This document shows, piece by piece, positions 18,940 to 27,427 of a stretch of 64,000 nt of DNA. A model generated the notes under the pieces. The model was not told the DNA's origin and made no database searches. It was given only the letters and a program-made list of their open reading frames with translations. Origin of the DNA: Candidatus Sulfuritelmatomonas gaucii (GTDB lineage Bacteria > Acidobacteriota > Terriglobia > Terriglobales > Acidobacteriaceae). The translations under genes were made by a program, and so were the position numbers. The stretch covers positions 37,483 through 101,482 of the forward strand of contig OKRB01000002.1 of NCBI GenBank assembly GCA_900290245.1, in the 5' to 3' direction. Every line of letters begins with the position of its first letter. Position 1 is the stretch's first letter.

Positions 18940-19005
18940 TTAAGTCACGCTACGAGCGCTCTAAAGTCACGCAGCGGGCTCTCTTAAGTCACGTTGCCGG
19001 CGCCA
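18940..19005. repeat. Three direct repeats TTAAGTCACG, 22-base spacing
   Basis: Copies start at 18940, 18962 (TAAAGTCACG) and 18984, exactly 22 bases apart. The remainder of each unit is less conserved. They lie 27-92 bases upstream of the GT87 start, which is transcribed leftwards, and 150 bases before the rightward CPCC gene. Spacing of two helical turns puts the three sites on one face of the DNA, as expected for an operator array. Confidence 0.7.
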
Positions 19006-19144
19006 CCGCTCCGGGATGGCGCCACAACGGCGCGTGGCCCCGGCGTTCGCCACCCTGAATCGCACGCCGCCGCATTAACTGAGTGTGTTCGTCCATTGAA
19101 GATGTAATCTCGCCCGGACCGATTTCCGTCCAATCCTAGTACAA

Positions 19145-19399
19145 GTGAAGACTGTCGCAACCCAATATCGTTGCCCATGCTGCGGATATAAAACCCTGAA
19201 CGCTCCGGCAGCGATGGTTTTGTGTCCCGTTTGCTGGTGGGAAGACGACGGGCAGGAAGACAGCGACGCCGCAGAAGTTCGCCTTACGGTCAACGGCCAG
19301 CTCAGTCTCGACCAGGCACGCGAATACTACACCCAGTGCGGCGCGGCGCATCCGCGCTTTCTCCCTTACGTCCGCAAGCCCGAGCCCGCCGAGCACTGA
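19145..19399 (+). CDS. CPCC family cysteine-rich protein
   Basis: An 84-residue protein from GTG 19145. It has the CPCC-family order: CPCCGYKTL, then LCPVCWWEDDGQ, then SLDQAREYYTQCGAAHP. The two CxxC pairs can bind zinc. Family function is unknown. An octad array follows 38 bases after the stop. Confidence 0.85.
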   Translation: MKTVATQYRCPCCGYKTLNAPAAMVLCPVCWWEDDGQEDSDAAEVRLTVNGQLSLDQAREYYTQCGAAHPRFLPYVRKPEPAEH

Positions 19400-19437
19400 T
19401 CGCGCTCGCTCCCATGGCGCCCAATTCCTCTCTGTCT

Positions 19438-19477
19438 TTGCTCCCTTGTCCCCTCGCTCCATTGCTCCCTCGTTCCC
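19438..19477. repeat. Octad array before trigger factor
   Basis: Five 8-base units in register: TTGCTCCC, TTGTCCCC, TCGCTCCA, TTGCTCCC, TCGTTCCC. The words are the reverse-complement type of the array after atpG (5961-5999). Confidence 0.85.
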
Positions 19478-19615
19478 TGCCTTCGCGGTTTGACCCTTCC
19501 CGCAAACCCCCGTACCATGAAACTAGGTATTCCCCCGGCCAGACGGCGATAGACTGCCTTGAACGAACGCCCGTGGCCGCAGTCATATTGGCGCGCGCGC
19601 CGGGAAGGTAAAACG

Positions 19616-21010
19616 TTGAGTTTCAGCAGCACCGTCGAAAACAAAACGGAAACGGCCGACACTGAGCACAACCACGAAGCCGCAGAAGAAACCCACTCGC
19701 ATGGACCGGTTCTGAACCCCGATTGCACACGGGAGCTGGTCATCGATGTGCCCGCCGACGAAGTCGCCAAAACCTGGCGCAACGTCGCCAACAACTATCG
19801 CAAGTACGCGAAGATTCCGGGCTTTCGTCCCGGCAAGGTGCCGGAGAACATCGTCCGCCGCCGCTTTGCCACCGAGATCCGCAAGGAAGTGATCGACTCG
19901 CTGCTGCCCGAGCGCTTCAACAAGGCGATCAACGAGCTCGGCATTCGTCCCGTGGGCCAACCCCAGGTGCTTGAGCTGACGCTTGAAGAGGGCGCCCCGC
20001 TCCATGCCAAGGCCGTCTTCGAGTATCTTCCTGCGTTCTCCATTGATGGCTACAAGGATGTAACGGTTCCCAAACCCTCAGCCGAAATCACCGAAGATGA
20101 ATTCCAGCGCGAACTGGAGCAGCTGCGCGATTCGCGCGCCGTGATGGAGCCGGTAGAAGAAGACCGCGCGCTCGCCGACGGCGACTGGGCGCAGATCAGC
20201 TACAAGGGCCAGGTCCAGAATGAGGCGGCAGAACCCGCAGCCGAGGGCGAGGCGCCCGCTGCCGAAGCGCAGCCCATTGCCGGCGAAGACACGCTGGTTG
20301 AAATCGGCGGCAAAGATACGGTGGAAGCTTTCACCAACGCACTGCGCGGGACCAAGCCCGGCCAGGAATTGAAGGTCGAGGTCATCTATCCCGCCGATTA
20401 CTCGCAAGCCAAGCTGGCCGGCGAGACCGTTGCTTATGACGTGGAAGTGAAGGCGATCAAGAAGCGCGTCCTTCCCGAATTGAACGACGACTTCGCAAAG
20501 GAACTGGGACATTACGAAAGTTACGCGGATCTGGAGAAAAGTGTTCGCGAGTATATGGAGAGCCGCAAGCAGCGCAGCGTTGAGGCCGAAACCAAAGACA
20601 AGCTCTTCGCGGCGCTGGCCGAGCGGTTTACCTTCTCGGTACCCGAGTCGCTGGTACAGGACCAGGTGGACACGCGGCTGGAGCGCGGCCTGCGTGCCCT
20701 TGCCGCTCAGGGAATGCAGCCCGACCAGATGCGCAAGCTCGACTTCACCCGCCTGCGCGCGGCGCAGCGTGACAGCGCGGTTACCGAAGTGAAAACCAAC
20801 GTGCTCCTCGATCGCATCGCCGGCGAAGAAAATATCACCGTCAGCGACGAGGAGTTGGAACGCGAATTACAGATCGCCGCAATCCAGTCTCGCGAGCCTC
20901 TGGATGCCCTTAAGGTGCGATTGACCAAAGACGGCGGACTGGGTAGGATCAAACAGCAACTCAGACGAGAGAAGACGGCTTCTATCTTGTATGAACGCCT
21001 GCCTGGTTAG
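19616..21010 (+). CDS. tig: Trigger factor
   Basis: A ribosome-bound chaperone and peptidyl-prolyl isomerase. TTG 19616 is chosen because GGAAGG lies eight bases upstream; the frame opens further up without such a site. Length is 464 residues. The N-terminal ribosome-binding signature is intact (KIPGFRPGKVPENIVRRRF). The PPIase-like middle domain is weak and carries an Ala/Glu insertion (about residues 200-225). A His-rich N-terminal stretch (HNHEAAEETHSHG) precedes the ribosome-binding domain, which is not usual. First gene of tig-clpP-clpX. Confidence 0.95.
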   Translation: MSFSSTVENKTETADTEHNHEAAEETHSHGPVLNPDCTRELVIDVPADEVAKTWRNVANNYRKYAKIPGFRPGKVPENIVRRRFATEIRKEVIDSLLPERFNKAINELGIRPVGQPQVLELTLEEGAPLHAKAVFEYLPAFSIDGYKDVTVPKPSAEITEDEFQRELEQLRDSRAVMEPVEEDRALADGDWAQISYKGQVQNEAAEPAAEGEAPAAEAQPIAGEDTLVEIGGKDTVEAFTNALRGTKPGQELKVEVIYPADYSQAKLAGETVAYDVEVKAIKKRVLPELNDDFAKELGHYESYADLEKSVREYMESRKQRSVEAETKDKLFAALAERFTFSVPESLVQDQVDTRLERGLRALAAQGMQPDQMRKLDFTRLRAAQRDSAVTEVKTNVLLDRIAGEENITVSDEELERELQIAAIQSREPLDALKVRLTKDGGLGRIKQQLRREKTASILYERLPG

Positions 21011-21116
21011 AAATGCTCGCTACTTTACCCCGGTGCGGTGAGCAAAGTCACTGCACTCTATGCGAACGCAACAGAAGATAGAAGCTGCAGAATGGCAGCC
21101 AGGAGCTGAAGGAAGA

Positions 21117-21707
21117 ATGGCATTAGTTCCCATGGTGGTTGAGCAGACGAGCCGGGGCGAGCGCGCCTACGACATCTACTCCCGTCTGCTGCGCGACAAC
21201 ATTATCTTTCTTGGTACCCCGATTGACGACATGGTCGCCAATCTTATCGTCGCCCAGATGCTGTTTCTGCAGGGCGAGGACCCCGAAAAGGACGTTTCGC
21301 TTTACATCAATTCTCCGGGCGGCTCCATCACCGCCGGCCTTGCCATTTACGACACCATGCAGTTCATCAAGAACAACGTGGTGACGTACTGCATCGGCCA
21401 GGCGGCCAGCATGGGCGCGTTTTTGCTTCTGGCGGGAAACAAGGGAAAGCGCTTTGCCCTGCCCAACTCCCGCATTCTGATACATCAACCGTCGATGGGC
21501 GGCCTCAGCGGGCAGGCCACCGACATCGATATCCATGCGCGCGAAATCCTGCGCATCCGCGAAATTACCAACAACCTCATGGCCCGCCACACCGGCCAGC
21601 CCCTCGAGAGGATCGAGCGCGACGTCGAGCGGGACTTCATTATGAACGCGGAACAGGCTAAGGAATATGGGATTGTGGACGAAATTATCGACCGGACCCG
21701 CGCTTGA
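21117..21707 (+). CDS. clpP: ATP-dependent Clp protease proteolytic subunit
   Basis: ATG 21117 ([11 protein letters not shown]) is the family's usual start and has GAAGGAAGA before it; an in-frame ATG at 21060 lacks a site. The 196-residue serine protease shows the triad Ser98 (QAASMGA), His123 (ILIHQP) and Asp173 (VERDF), counted from this start. It forms the tetradecameric chamber fed by ClpX, encoded next. Confidence 0.97.
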   Translation: MALVPMVVEQTSRGERAYDIYSRLLRDNIIFLGTPIDDMVANLIVAQMLFLQGEDPEKDVSLYINSPGGSITAGLAIYDTMQFIKNNVVTYCIGQAASMGAFLLLAGNKGKRFALPNSRILIHQPSMGGLSGQATDIDIHAREILRIREITNNLMARHTGQPLERIERDVERDFIMNAEQAKEYGIVDEIIDRTRA

Positions 21708-21765
21708 GCGTAACCTAGCCGTTTCATGGGATTTGGATTAAACTCTTTTTGGGGGAGCAACCAGT

Positions 21766-23037
21766 ATGAAGACGCGGACGGGACCCGAAGAGGCGTTGCG
21801 TTGCTCGTTCTGCCATAAATCGCAGGACGCTGTAGCCAAGTTGATCTCTTCACCAAGTGATTACCCTCGCGCCTATATCTGCGACGAGTGCGTTGCTGTT
21901 TGCAACTCGATTCTGGATGACGATCGAAGCGGCGAGACTCCCGCCACCACAGCAGGCCATCTTCCCAAGCCCACCGAGGTAAAAGGCTTCCTCGACGATT
22001 ACGTGATCGGGCAGGACCAGACCAAGAAGAAGCTTGCCGTTGCGGTCTACAACCACTACAAGCGCGTCCAGATGAATCGTGTGCGCAACAACGAAGTCGA
22101 GCTCACCAAGTCCAACATCCTGCTTATCGGCCCCACCGGCTCCGGCAAAACACTGCTCGCGCAAACTCTCGCCAAAATGCTTGACGTGCCCTTTGCCATC
22201 GTCGACGCCACCACGCTCACCGAAGCCGGCTACGTGGGCGAGGACGTGGAGAACATCATCCTCAAGCTTCTGCAGGCCGCCGACGGCGATGTGAACCGGG
22301 CGCAGCAGGGCATCATCTATATCGACGAGATCGACAAGATCGGCCGCAAAGACGAGAACCCCTCCATCACACGCGACGTGAGCGGCGAAGGCGTGCAGCA
22401 GGCCCTGCTCAAGATTCTTGAGGGCACCGTGGCCAACGTTCCGCCGCAGGGCGGGCGCAAGCATCCGCACCAGGAGTTCACTGCGGTCGACACTACCAAC
22501 ATCCTCTTCATCTGCGGCGGCGCGTTCGTCGGGCTTGAGCGCATCGTCGGCCGGCGCATCGGGAAAAAAGCGCTGGGCTTCCGCACCGTGGATGCCGAGG
22601 CGGATCAGGCAACCACTCGCTCGCATCGCGATACCGAACTGCTGCGCAAAACCGAGCCGCAGGACCTGATCAAGTACGGCCTCATCCCCGAGTTCGTCGG
22701 CCGCTTGCCTGTCGTAAGTGTTCTCGACGAGCTCGACGAAGCGGCGCTCATCGAGATCCTTACCAAGCCGCGGAACGCCATCCTCAAGCAGTACCAGCGC
22801 CTCTTTGAGTACGAAAACGTGCGCCTGCACTTTACAAACGAAGCGGCATGCGCCGTTGCGCGTGAGGCCATGGCGCGCAAGGTGGGAGCGCGCGGTTTGC
22901 GCATGATTCTGGAAGAGCTGATGCTCGACCTGATGTACCACCTGCCCTCGAACAAGCGCGTGCGCGACCTCGAAATCACCAAGGATATGGTCGAGCGCCG
23001 CGACCTGTCGCTCTGCCTGCTCGAAAAAGCCGGCTGA
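21766..23037 (+). CDS. clpX: ATP-dependent Clp protease ATP-binding subunit ClpX
   Basis: The 423-residue unfoldase that feeds ClpP. The N-terminal zinc domain has Cys13, Cys16, Cys39 and Cys42, used for substrate and adaptor binding. Walker A is GPTGSGKT (about residues 122-129), Walker [11 protein letters not shown], and the RGG/VGRR pore-to-GAFVGLE region is present. The leader has GGGGGAGC before ATG. A strong hairpin follows the stop. Confidence 0.98.
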   Translation: MKTRTGPEEALRCSFCHKSQDAVAKLISSPSDYPRAYICDECVAVCNSILDDDRSGETPATTAGHLPKPTEVKGFLDDYVIGQDQTKKKLAVAVYNHYKRVQMNRVRNNEVELTKSNILLIGPTGSGKTLLAQTLAKMLDVPFAIVDATTLTEAGYVGEDVENIILKLLQAADGDVNRAQQGIIYIDEIDKIGRKDENPSITRDVSGEGVQQALLKILEGTVANVPPQGGRKHPHQEFTAVDTTNILFICGGAFVGLERIVGRRIGKKALGFRTVDAEADQATTRSHRDTELLRKTEPQDLIKYGLIPEFVGRLPVVSVLDELDEAALIEILTKPRNAILKQYQRLFEYENVRLHFTNEAACAVAREAMARKVGARGLRMILEELMLDLMYHLPSNKRVRDLEITKDMVERRDLSLCLLEKAG

Positions 23038-23548
23038 TGCTTTCTGGATTCTACTGAGTCACCGTGCCCGGGCTTCGGCCCGGGCATTGTTGTTCAGGGC
23101 CGAATACGATCACTCCCGCCGCCCAGTACAATCCAATGCCGCCAACCTATCCGATGCAATGTAATGGCGCCATGCAATTTCGTTTTGCGTGAATCGGCAA
23201 TCTCCGCGCCTGAGGCGTGCAGGAGCACTGACCACCGAGTAAGTGACGAGCAGGCGGTGATCCGGCCGAAACCACGTTCAAGCCACGAAAAACATCCCAG
23301 AATCTGACTTGCCAGAACTGCTGGTTTCCCTTGTGAATTTGCAGAGGAACAACTGAATGCCGGGCCGATTCCCCGGCCTGCCTCTGCTGTCCGGTTTTGG
23401 ACAGAGCTTCTCGAATACGGACAGAAATCACTGACAGGAAGCGGACCCGATGAGCGTATCTTGTTGTAGGCACATCGGCTATCGGACTCGCGGGTTGGCG
23501 CGCAAAATGCAGATGTAAAAGGTAAAATCCACCTGTGCTGAGGCTCCT
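23038..23548. other. Gene-free gap between clpX and the ADOP permease
   Basis: No supportable gene. It contains the clpX terminator hairpin (23065-23086) and, at 23387-23404, an inverted repeat CTGTCC-6-GGACAG followed by another GGACAG at 23419-23424. These three half-sites sit 125-160 bases before the permease and may be a regulator site. A 108-codon minus-strand frame here lacks any domain. Confidence 0.6.
23065..23086 (+). terminator. clpX terminator hairpin
   Basis: TGCCCGGGC pairs perfectly with GCCCGGGCA around a TTCG tetraloop, followed by TTGTTGTT. A strong intrinsic-type terminator 27 bases after the clpX stop. Confidence 0.85.
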
Positions 23549-26008
23549 ATGAGGACTGTTCTTCAGGACCTTCGGAATGCATTGCGCCAGGTGCGCAAGA
23601 CGCCGGGCTTCACACTTGTTGTTGTGCTGATGCTGGCTCTCGGTATTGGCGCCAATACTGCCGTCTTCAGCGTGATGAACGCACTGCTAATGCAGTTGCT
23701 GCCGGTGAGCCGTCCCAGCGGCCTCTCCTACGTGAGAATGGCCAACGGTCAGGGGCAGCCTCCAAATGCCAACAATACAGGCAACAACAGCACTTCGTTT
23801 TCCGAGGTTACGTTTGAGGCTCTTCGGCAGCGCAGCGACGTTTTCGAGGAGCTCATTGCCTACGTTCCCCTCAGCTTTAGTGGGGGGGTGGCAGTTCGCC
23901 ACGGTGAACTGCCGGAGGAGGCAGGAGGCGAAGAGGTCAGCGGCAACTTCTTTTCCGGCGTAGGCGTTCGTATGCAAAGCGGCCGCGGATTTACGCTGGC
24001 GGACGAGAAAGATCACGCTTCCATTGCAGTAATCAGTTACGGCTACTGGACGCGAAGTTATGCGCGCGACCCGGGCGTGTTGGGGCAGACGCTCTATGTC
24101 AAGGGCGTTCCCATGACGGTAGTGGGCGTGACGGCTCCAGGATTCAAGGGCATTGAGCCGCTGGATACGACGGATTTTTGGATTCCTTTGCAGAACCGGC
24201 CAGAATTGAATGCCTGGGGAACGCCTTTCGATGTAAATAAGACTTACGGCTCTCCAAAATGGTGGTTTCTGCTCATGATGGCGCGACTGCGTCCCGGCGT
24301 CACTCCCGCGCAAGCGCAACAAGCACTTGCAGGAACATTCGGTGCCGTCGTCAAACAGAGCATCGGCACGGACAATCTAAAGGAGTGGAAGCCGCTGCTT
24401 GAGTTCGTTCCTGCGCGTGGCATCGCACTTCTTACGGATTACGTCCGTGAACCGATGCAAATCCTCATGGGCCTGGTTGCGCTAGTACTGCTGATTGCCT
24501 GCACAAACGTGGCCATGATGATTCAGGCGCGCAACACGGTTCGCGAACACGAGTTCAGCCTGCGCCTTGCCATTGGGGCAAGCCGCGGAATTATCTTTCG
24601 ACAGTTACTGTGCGAAAGCATGTTGCTGGTTTCAGCCGGTGCCGGAGTTGGTTGGCTGTTCGCGATCGGCGCCACACGCATGTTGGCCGTCTGGTCGGGC
24701 TCAGAGGTTGGGCTCAGCCCCGATTTCACGGTGCTGCTGTTTACGTTGCTCATCTCCTCGGTCGCCGCCGTGGCCTTCGGACTGATCCCTCTGTGGACCG
24801 CTGTTCGTGCCCCGGTCGCGCGCGTGCTGCGCTCCACTTCGGCCGGCGCCACAACAAGTCATGCTCGCGCTGTGGGCAGTCGCATTGTGCTTGCCTGCCA
24901 GGTGGCGTTCTGCCTCGTGCTGCTGATGGCGGCAAGCCTGCTGCTGCGCACGTTGCGCAACTACGCAACACAAGATCTGGGAATGGAAGCGGAAGGTTTA
25001 CTTGTTTTTGGCGTTACACCACAAGGCCAGATCGATTCGCACTTGTTCTATCGCAGCTTGCTCGATCGGCTGAGACAGGTCCCCGGGGTTGAGTCCGTAT
25101 CCATGGCGCACAGTCGTCCCGGCTCCGGCTGGAGCAACAACAATGGCCTGATGTTGGATGGAATTCGGCTGCAGGGCCAGGGTGTCCGTTCCAACAACGT
25201 CGGCGCCGGGTTCTTCCATACCCTGGGCGTTCCCGTTCTTGCCGGCCGTGAAATTGCCGAATCAGACACCGAAGACACTCAGCCGGTCGTTCTTGTCAAT
25301 GAGACATTCGTCAAGCAGCACCTGGCCAACACCAACCCACTGGGTCACCAGCTTGGTGATAAGCGTCGCTACACAATCGTTGGGGTAGTACGCGACAGCA
25401 AATACAGAAGCGTGGATGAGCCGCCAATGTCCATGAGCTATTACGCAGCCATGCAGGCAAAATCAATGACCACCATGCAGATTGAAGTCCGCACGCGCGG
25501 GAATCCGATGGCCATGCTTCCGGAAATCAGGAAGACTGTGGCAGGACTTTATCCAGATGTTCCACTTCAGCAGCCGATGACACAGCTCGAGCAATTCACA
25601 AAGTCGTACAGGCAGCAACGGATGTTCGGCGCCATGGGTGGATTCTTCGGCGTGCTGGCGGCATTGCTGGTGGCGACCGGGCTCTACGGAACGTATTCGT
25701 TTCGCGTCAGCCACCGCACAACGGAAATCGGCGTGCGCATGGCGCTAGGCGCGAGCCGCGCAGAGGTGCTGGCTATGGTGATGCGCGAGAGCCTGTGGGT
25801 GCTCATCGGGGGTCTTGCCGCCGGCATACCGCTCACGCTCTTCGCCGTTCGTCCGCTCAAATCGATGCTCTATCAGATGTCTCCGTTAGACCCGGTCAGC
25901 TTCGTTGTTGCCGTTGTAGCCATGATTCTTGTCGCCGGATGCGCCGCTCTGATTCCCGCACGCCGCGCCGCGTCAATCGAGCCGATGCAGGCGCTGCGCG
26001 CAGAGTGA
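23549..26008 (+). CDS. ADOP family (acidobacterial duplicated orphan permease)
   Basis: 819 residues in the MacB/FtsX layout but duplicated: a first membrane helix near residues 20-42, a MacB-like extracytoplasmic region, a set of FtsX helices (about 295-430), a second extracytoplasmic region and a final FtsX set (about 690-810). These permease-like proteins, enriched in Acidobacteriota, have no ATPase of their own, and none is encoded here. The C-terminal TTEIGVRMALGASRAEVLAM motif is typical. Its place between clpX and lon next to a DUF3738 gene suggests an inserted lineage-specific cassette. Role unknown. Confidence 0.9.
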   Translation: MRTVLQDLRNALRQVRKTPGFTLVVVLMLALGIGANTAVFSVMNALLMQLLPVSRPSGLSYVRMANGQGQPPNANNTGNNSTSFSEVTFEALRQRSDVFEELIAYVPLSFSGGVAVRHGELPEEAGGEEVSGNFFSGVGVRMQSGRGFTLADEKDHASIAVISYGYWTRSYARDPGVLGQTLYVKGVPMTVVGVTAPGFKGIEPLDTTDFWIPLQNRPELNAWGTPFDVNKTYGSPKWWFLLMMARLRPGVTPAQAQQALAGTFGAVVKQSIGTDNLKEWKPLLEFVPARGIALLTDYVREPMQILMGLVALVLLIACTNVAMMIQARNTVREHEFSLRLAIGASRGIIFRQLLCESMLLVSAGAGVGWLFAIGATRMLAVWSGSEVGLSPDFTVLLFTLLISSVAAVAFGLIPLWTAVRAPVARVLRSTSAGATTSHARAVGSRIVLACQVAFCLVLLMAASLLLRTLRNYATQDLGMEAEGLLVFGVTPQGQIDSHLFYRSLLDRLRQVPGVESVSMAHSRPGSGWSNNNGLMLDGIRLQGQGVRSNNVGAGFFHTLGVPVLAGREIAESDTEDTQPVVLVNETFVKQHLANTNPLGHQLGDKRRYTIVGVVRDSKYRSVDEPPMSMSYYAAMQAKSMTTMQIEVRTRGNPMAMLPEIRKTVAGLYPDVPLQQPMTQLEQFTKSYRQQRMFGAMGGFFGVLAALLVATGLYGTYSFRVSHRTTEIGVRMALGASRAEVLAMVMRESLWVLIGGLAAGIPLTLFAVRPLKSMLYQMSPLDPVSFVVAVVAMILVAGCAALIPARRAASIEPMQALRAE

Positions 26009-26367
26009 AAAACGAGGAAGGGTCACACGCTTCTTGGGTCCGGATTCATTCACCTAGTTGGCATGAGATCGCCAGTTCAATGAGCGGGGACGACGAGAGC
26101 AATTCATTTGCGGCGCAACGTTAATCCGTTAATTAACGCCAATAGCCCAAAACGCTCATCGAGCCGAGGCGGGCCTCATTTCGGTGCTCCGGTCGTTTCG
26201 TCGCCGATCCAAAAACTACTGCTCAGCAAGTAGTGCTTCTCCTGGCGGGGCCCCCAGAATCCGTTAGTCGACAAAACATGGCCTGAAGGCACTTTCGACT
26301 TAGGCGCTGGGTTGAGGAGATCGGCTGGAAATGTTAACCAATCCCTGGTCACGTGCGTATTAGCTGC
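26009..26367. other. Gap between ADOP and DUF3738 genes
   Basis: No gene supported. A small palindromic stretch GTTAATCCGTTAATTAAC occurs near 26119-26137. A promoter for the DUF3738 gene would be expected here but no clear hexamer pair stands out. Confidence 0.5.
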
Positions 26368-27135
26368 ATGACTCGGATGTTCAGATTCAATCTTCTCCTC
26401 TTGCCCTTCCTCGTTGTCGGGCCGTTGCTTGCCGGCGCCGCTGCTCAGAAACCGGCCTTCGAGGTTGCAACCATCAGGCCCAGCAGAGAAGCCGTCAAAT
26501 TTGAGCACGACGGAAAAACAGAGTTCTTAGGCGATACCCTTCGCATGCAGGATGTAACCGTGAACACCTGCATCAAGCTCGCATATCACGTTCAGGACCG
26601 CCAGATCGACGGCCCGGCCTGGCTCGAGAACGATCGCTTCGACATCACGGCAAAGACCGATGGCCCTGTAGTCGAAGACACCATGAAGCGGATGCTGCAA
26701 TCTCTGCTCGCCGACCGCTTTGGCCTCAGCTTTCATCGCGAGCCCAGAGAGATGAAGGTCATCCTGCTCACCGTTGCAAGCGGCGGAGCCAAACTTAAGC
26801 CCGCGGCAGCGCCGGACGGGAAACCCTTCCGCGAGAACTCGGTCAATGGCACAATCGCGAAATCCATGCCGATCCGCGAGTTCGCCGACTTTCTCTCTGG
26901 GCCGCTCGATATGCCGATGGTCGACCGTACAGGCCTTACCGGAAAATACGACTTCGCCATCGACTTCACGCCTTATTTGCCTGACCCGACAAAAAATATG
27001 GATGGAACCAAACCCGATACGACCGCCATCCTCAAAGCCGCATTAAATGACGAACTCGGCCTGAAGATGACGGGCGGCAAAGCGCCAATCGACGTCCTTG
27101 TCGTCGACCACGTCGAAAAGCCTTCACAGAATTAG
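26368..27135 (+). CDS. Secreted DUF3738 (TIGR03435) protein
   Basis: ATG 26368 (MTRMFRFN) is preferred to GTG 26353; 255 residues with a signal peptide ending near AGAAAQ. Family hallmarks are FEVATIRPS after the signal, the MLQSLLADRFGLSFHRE core, DRTGLTGKYDFAIDF and the C-terminal VDHVEKPSQN. The family is very abundant in soil Acidobacteria and its function is unknown. It follows the ADOP permease; a second member is at 53905-54699. Confidence 0.88.
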   Translation: MTRMFRFNLLLLPFLVVGPLLAGAAAQKPAFEVATIRPSREAVKFEHDGKTEFLGDTLRMQDVTVNTCIKLAYHVQDRQIDGPAWLENDRFDITAKTDGPVVEDTMKRMLQSLLADRFGLSFHREPREMKVILLTVASGGAKLKPAAAPDGKPFRENSVNGTIAKSMPIREFADFLSGPLDMPMVDRTGLTGKYDFAIDFTPYLPDPTKNMDGTKPDTTAILKAALNDELGLKMTGGKAPIDVLVVDHVEKPSQN

Positions 27136-27349
27136 CCGAGCGCTTGGCAGAAGGTGGGCGAGAGACCAGCCAAAACGACTGAAGTAATCTCGCCACGATT
27201 CTGAATCACTCCGTCTAACTGCCGCCATTCCAATCAGTAAGACACCCATTCCCATCCCCTATCTTCAATCAGCACATAACTTTCGTCATAGCGCCATAAG
27301 GCCACTCTGCCCATTCGCCGTGCCAGCCATTCCGCTGTACAATCCCTAC

Positions 27350-27427
27350 ATGACTCTTCGATCAGCCTGGCCGAATGGGCTGGCGGAGGGGTGTGAAGTC
27401 CGCAAGGCGCAAAGGGGACCCGGATGA
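27350..27427 (+). CDS. Possible 25-residue leader peptide overlapping lon
   Basis: ATG 27350 opens a 26-codon frame whose TGA overlaps the lon start as ATGA. A TACAAT box at 27338-27343 sits only seven bases before the ATG, so a transcript starting there would be nearly leaderless. It could couple translation into lon. No homology is recognised and it may be chance. Confidence 0.35.
   Translation: MTLRSAWPNGLAEGCEVRKAQRGPG

Noticed and set aside
23147..23473. 108-codon minus-strand frame in the clpX-ADOP gap
   Set aside because: No ribosome site and no protein-like hydrophobic or domain pattern.
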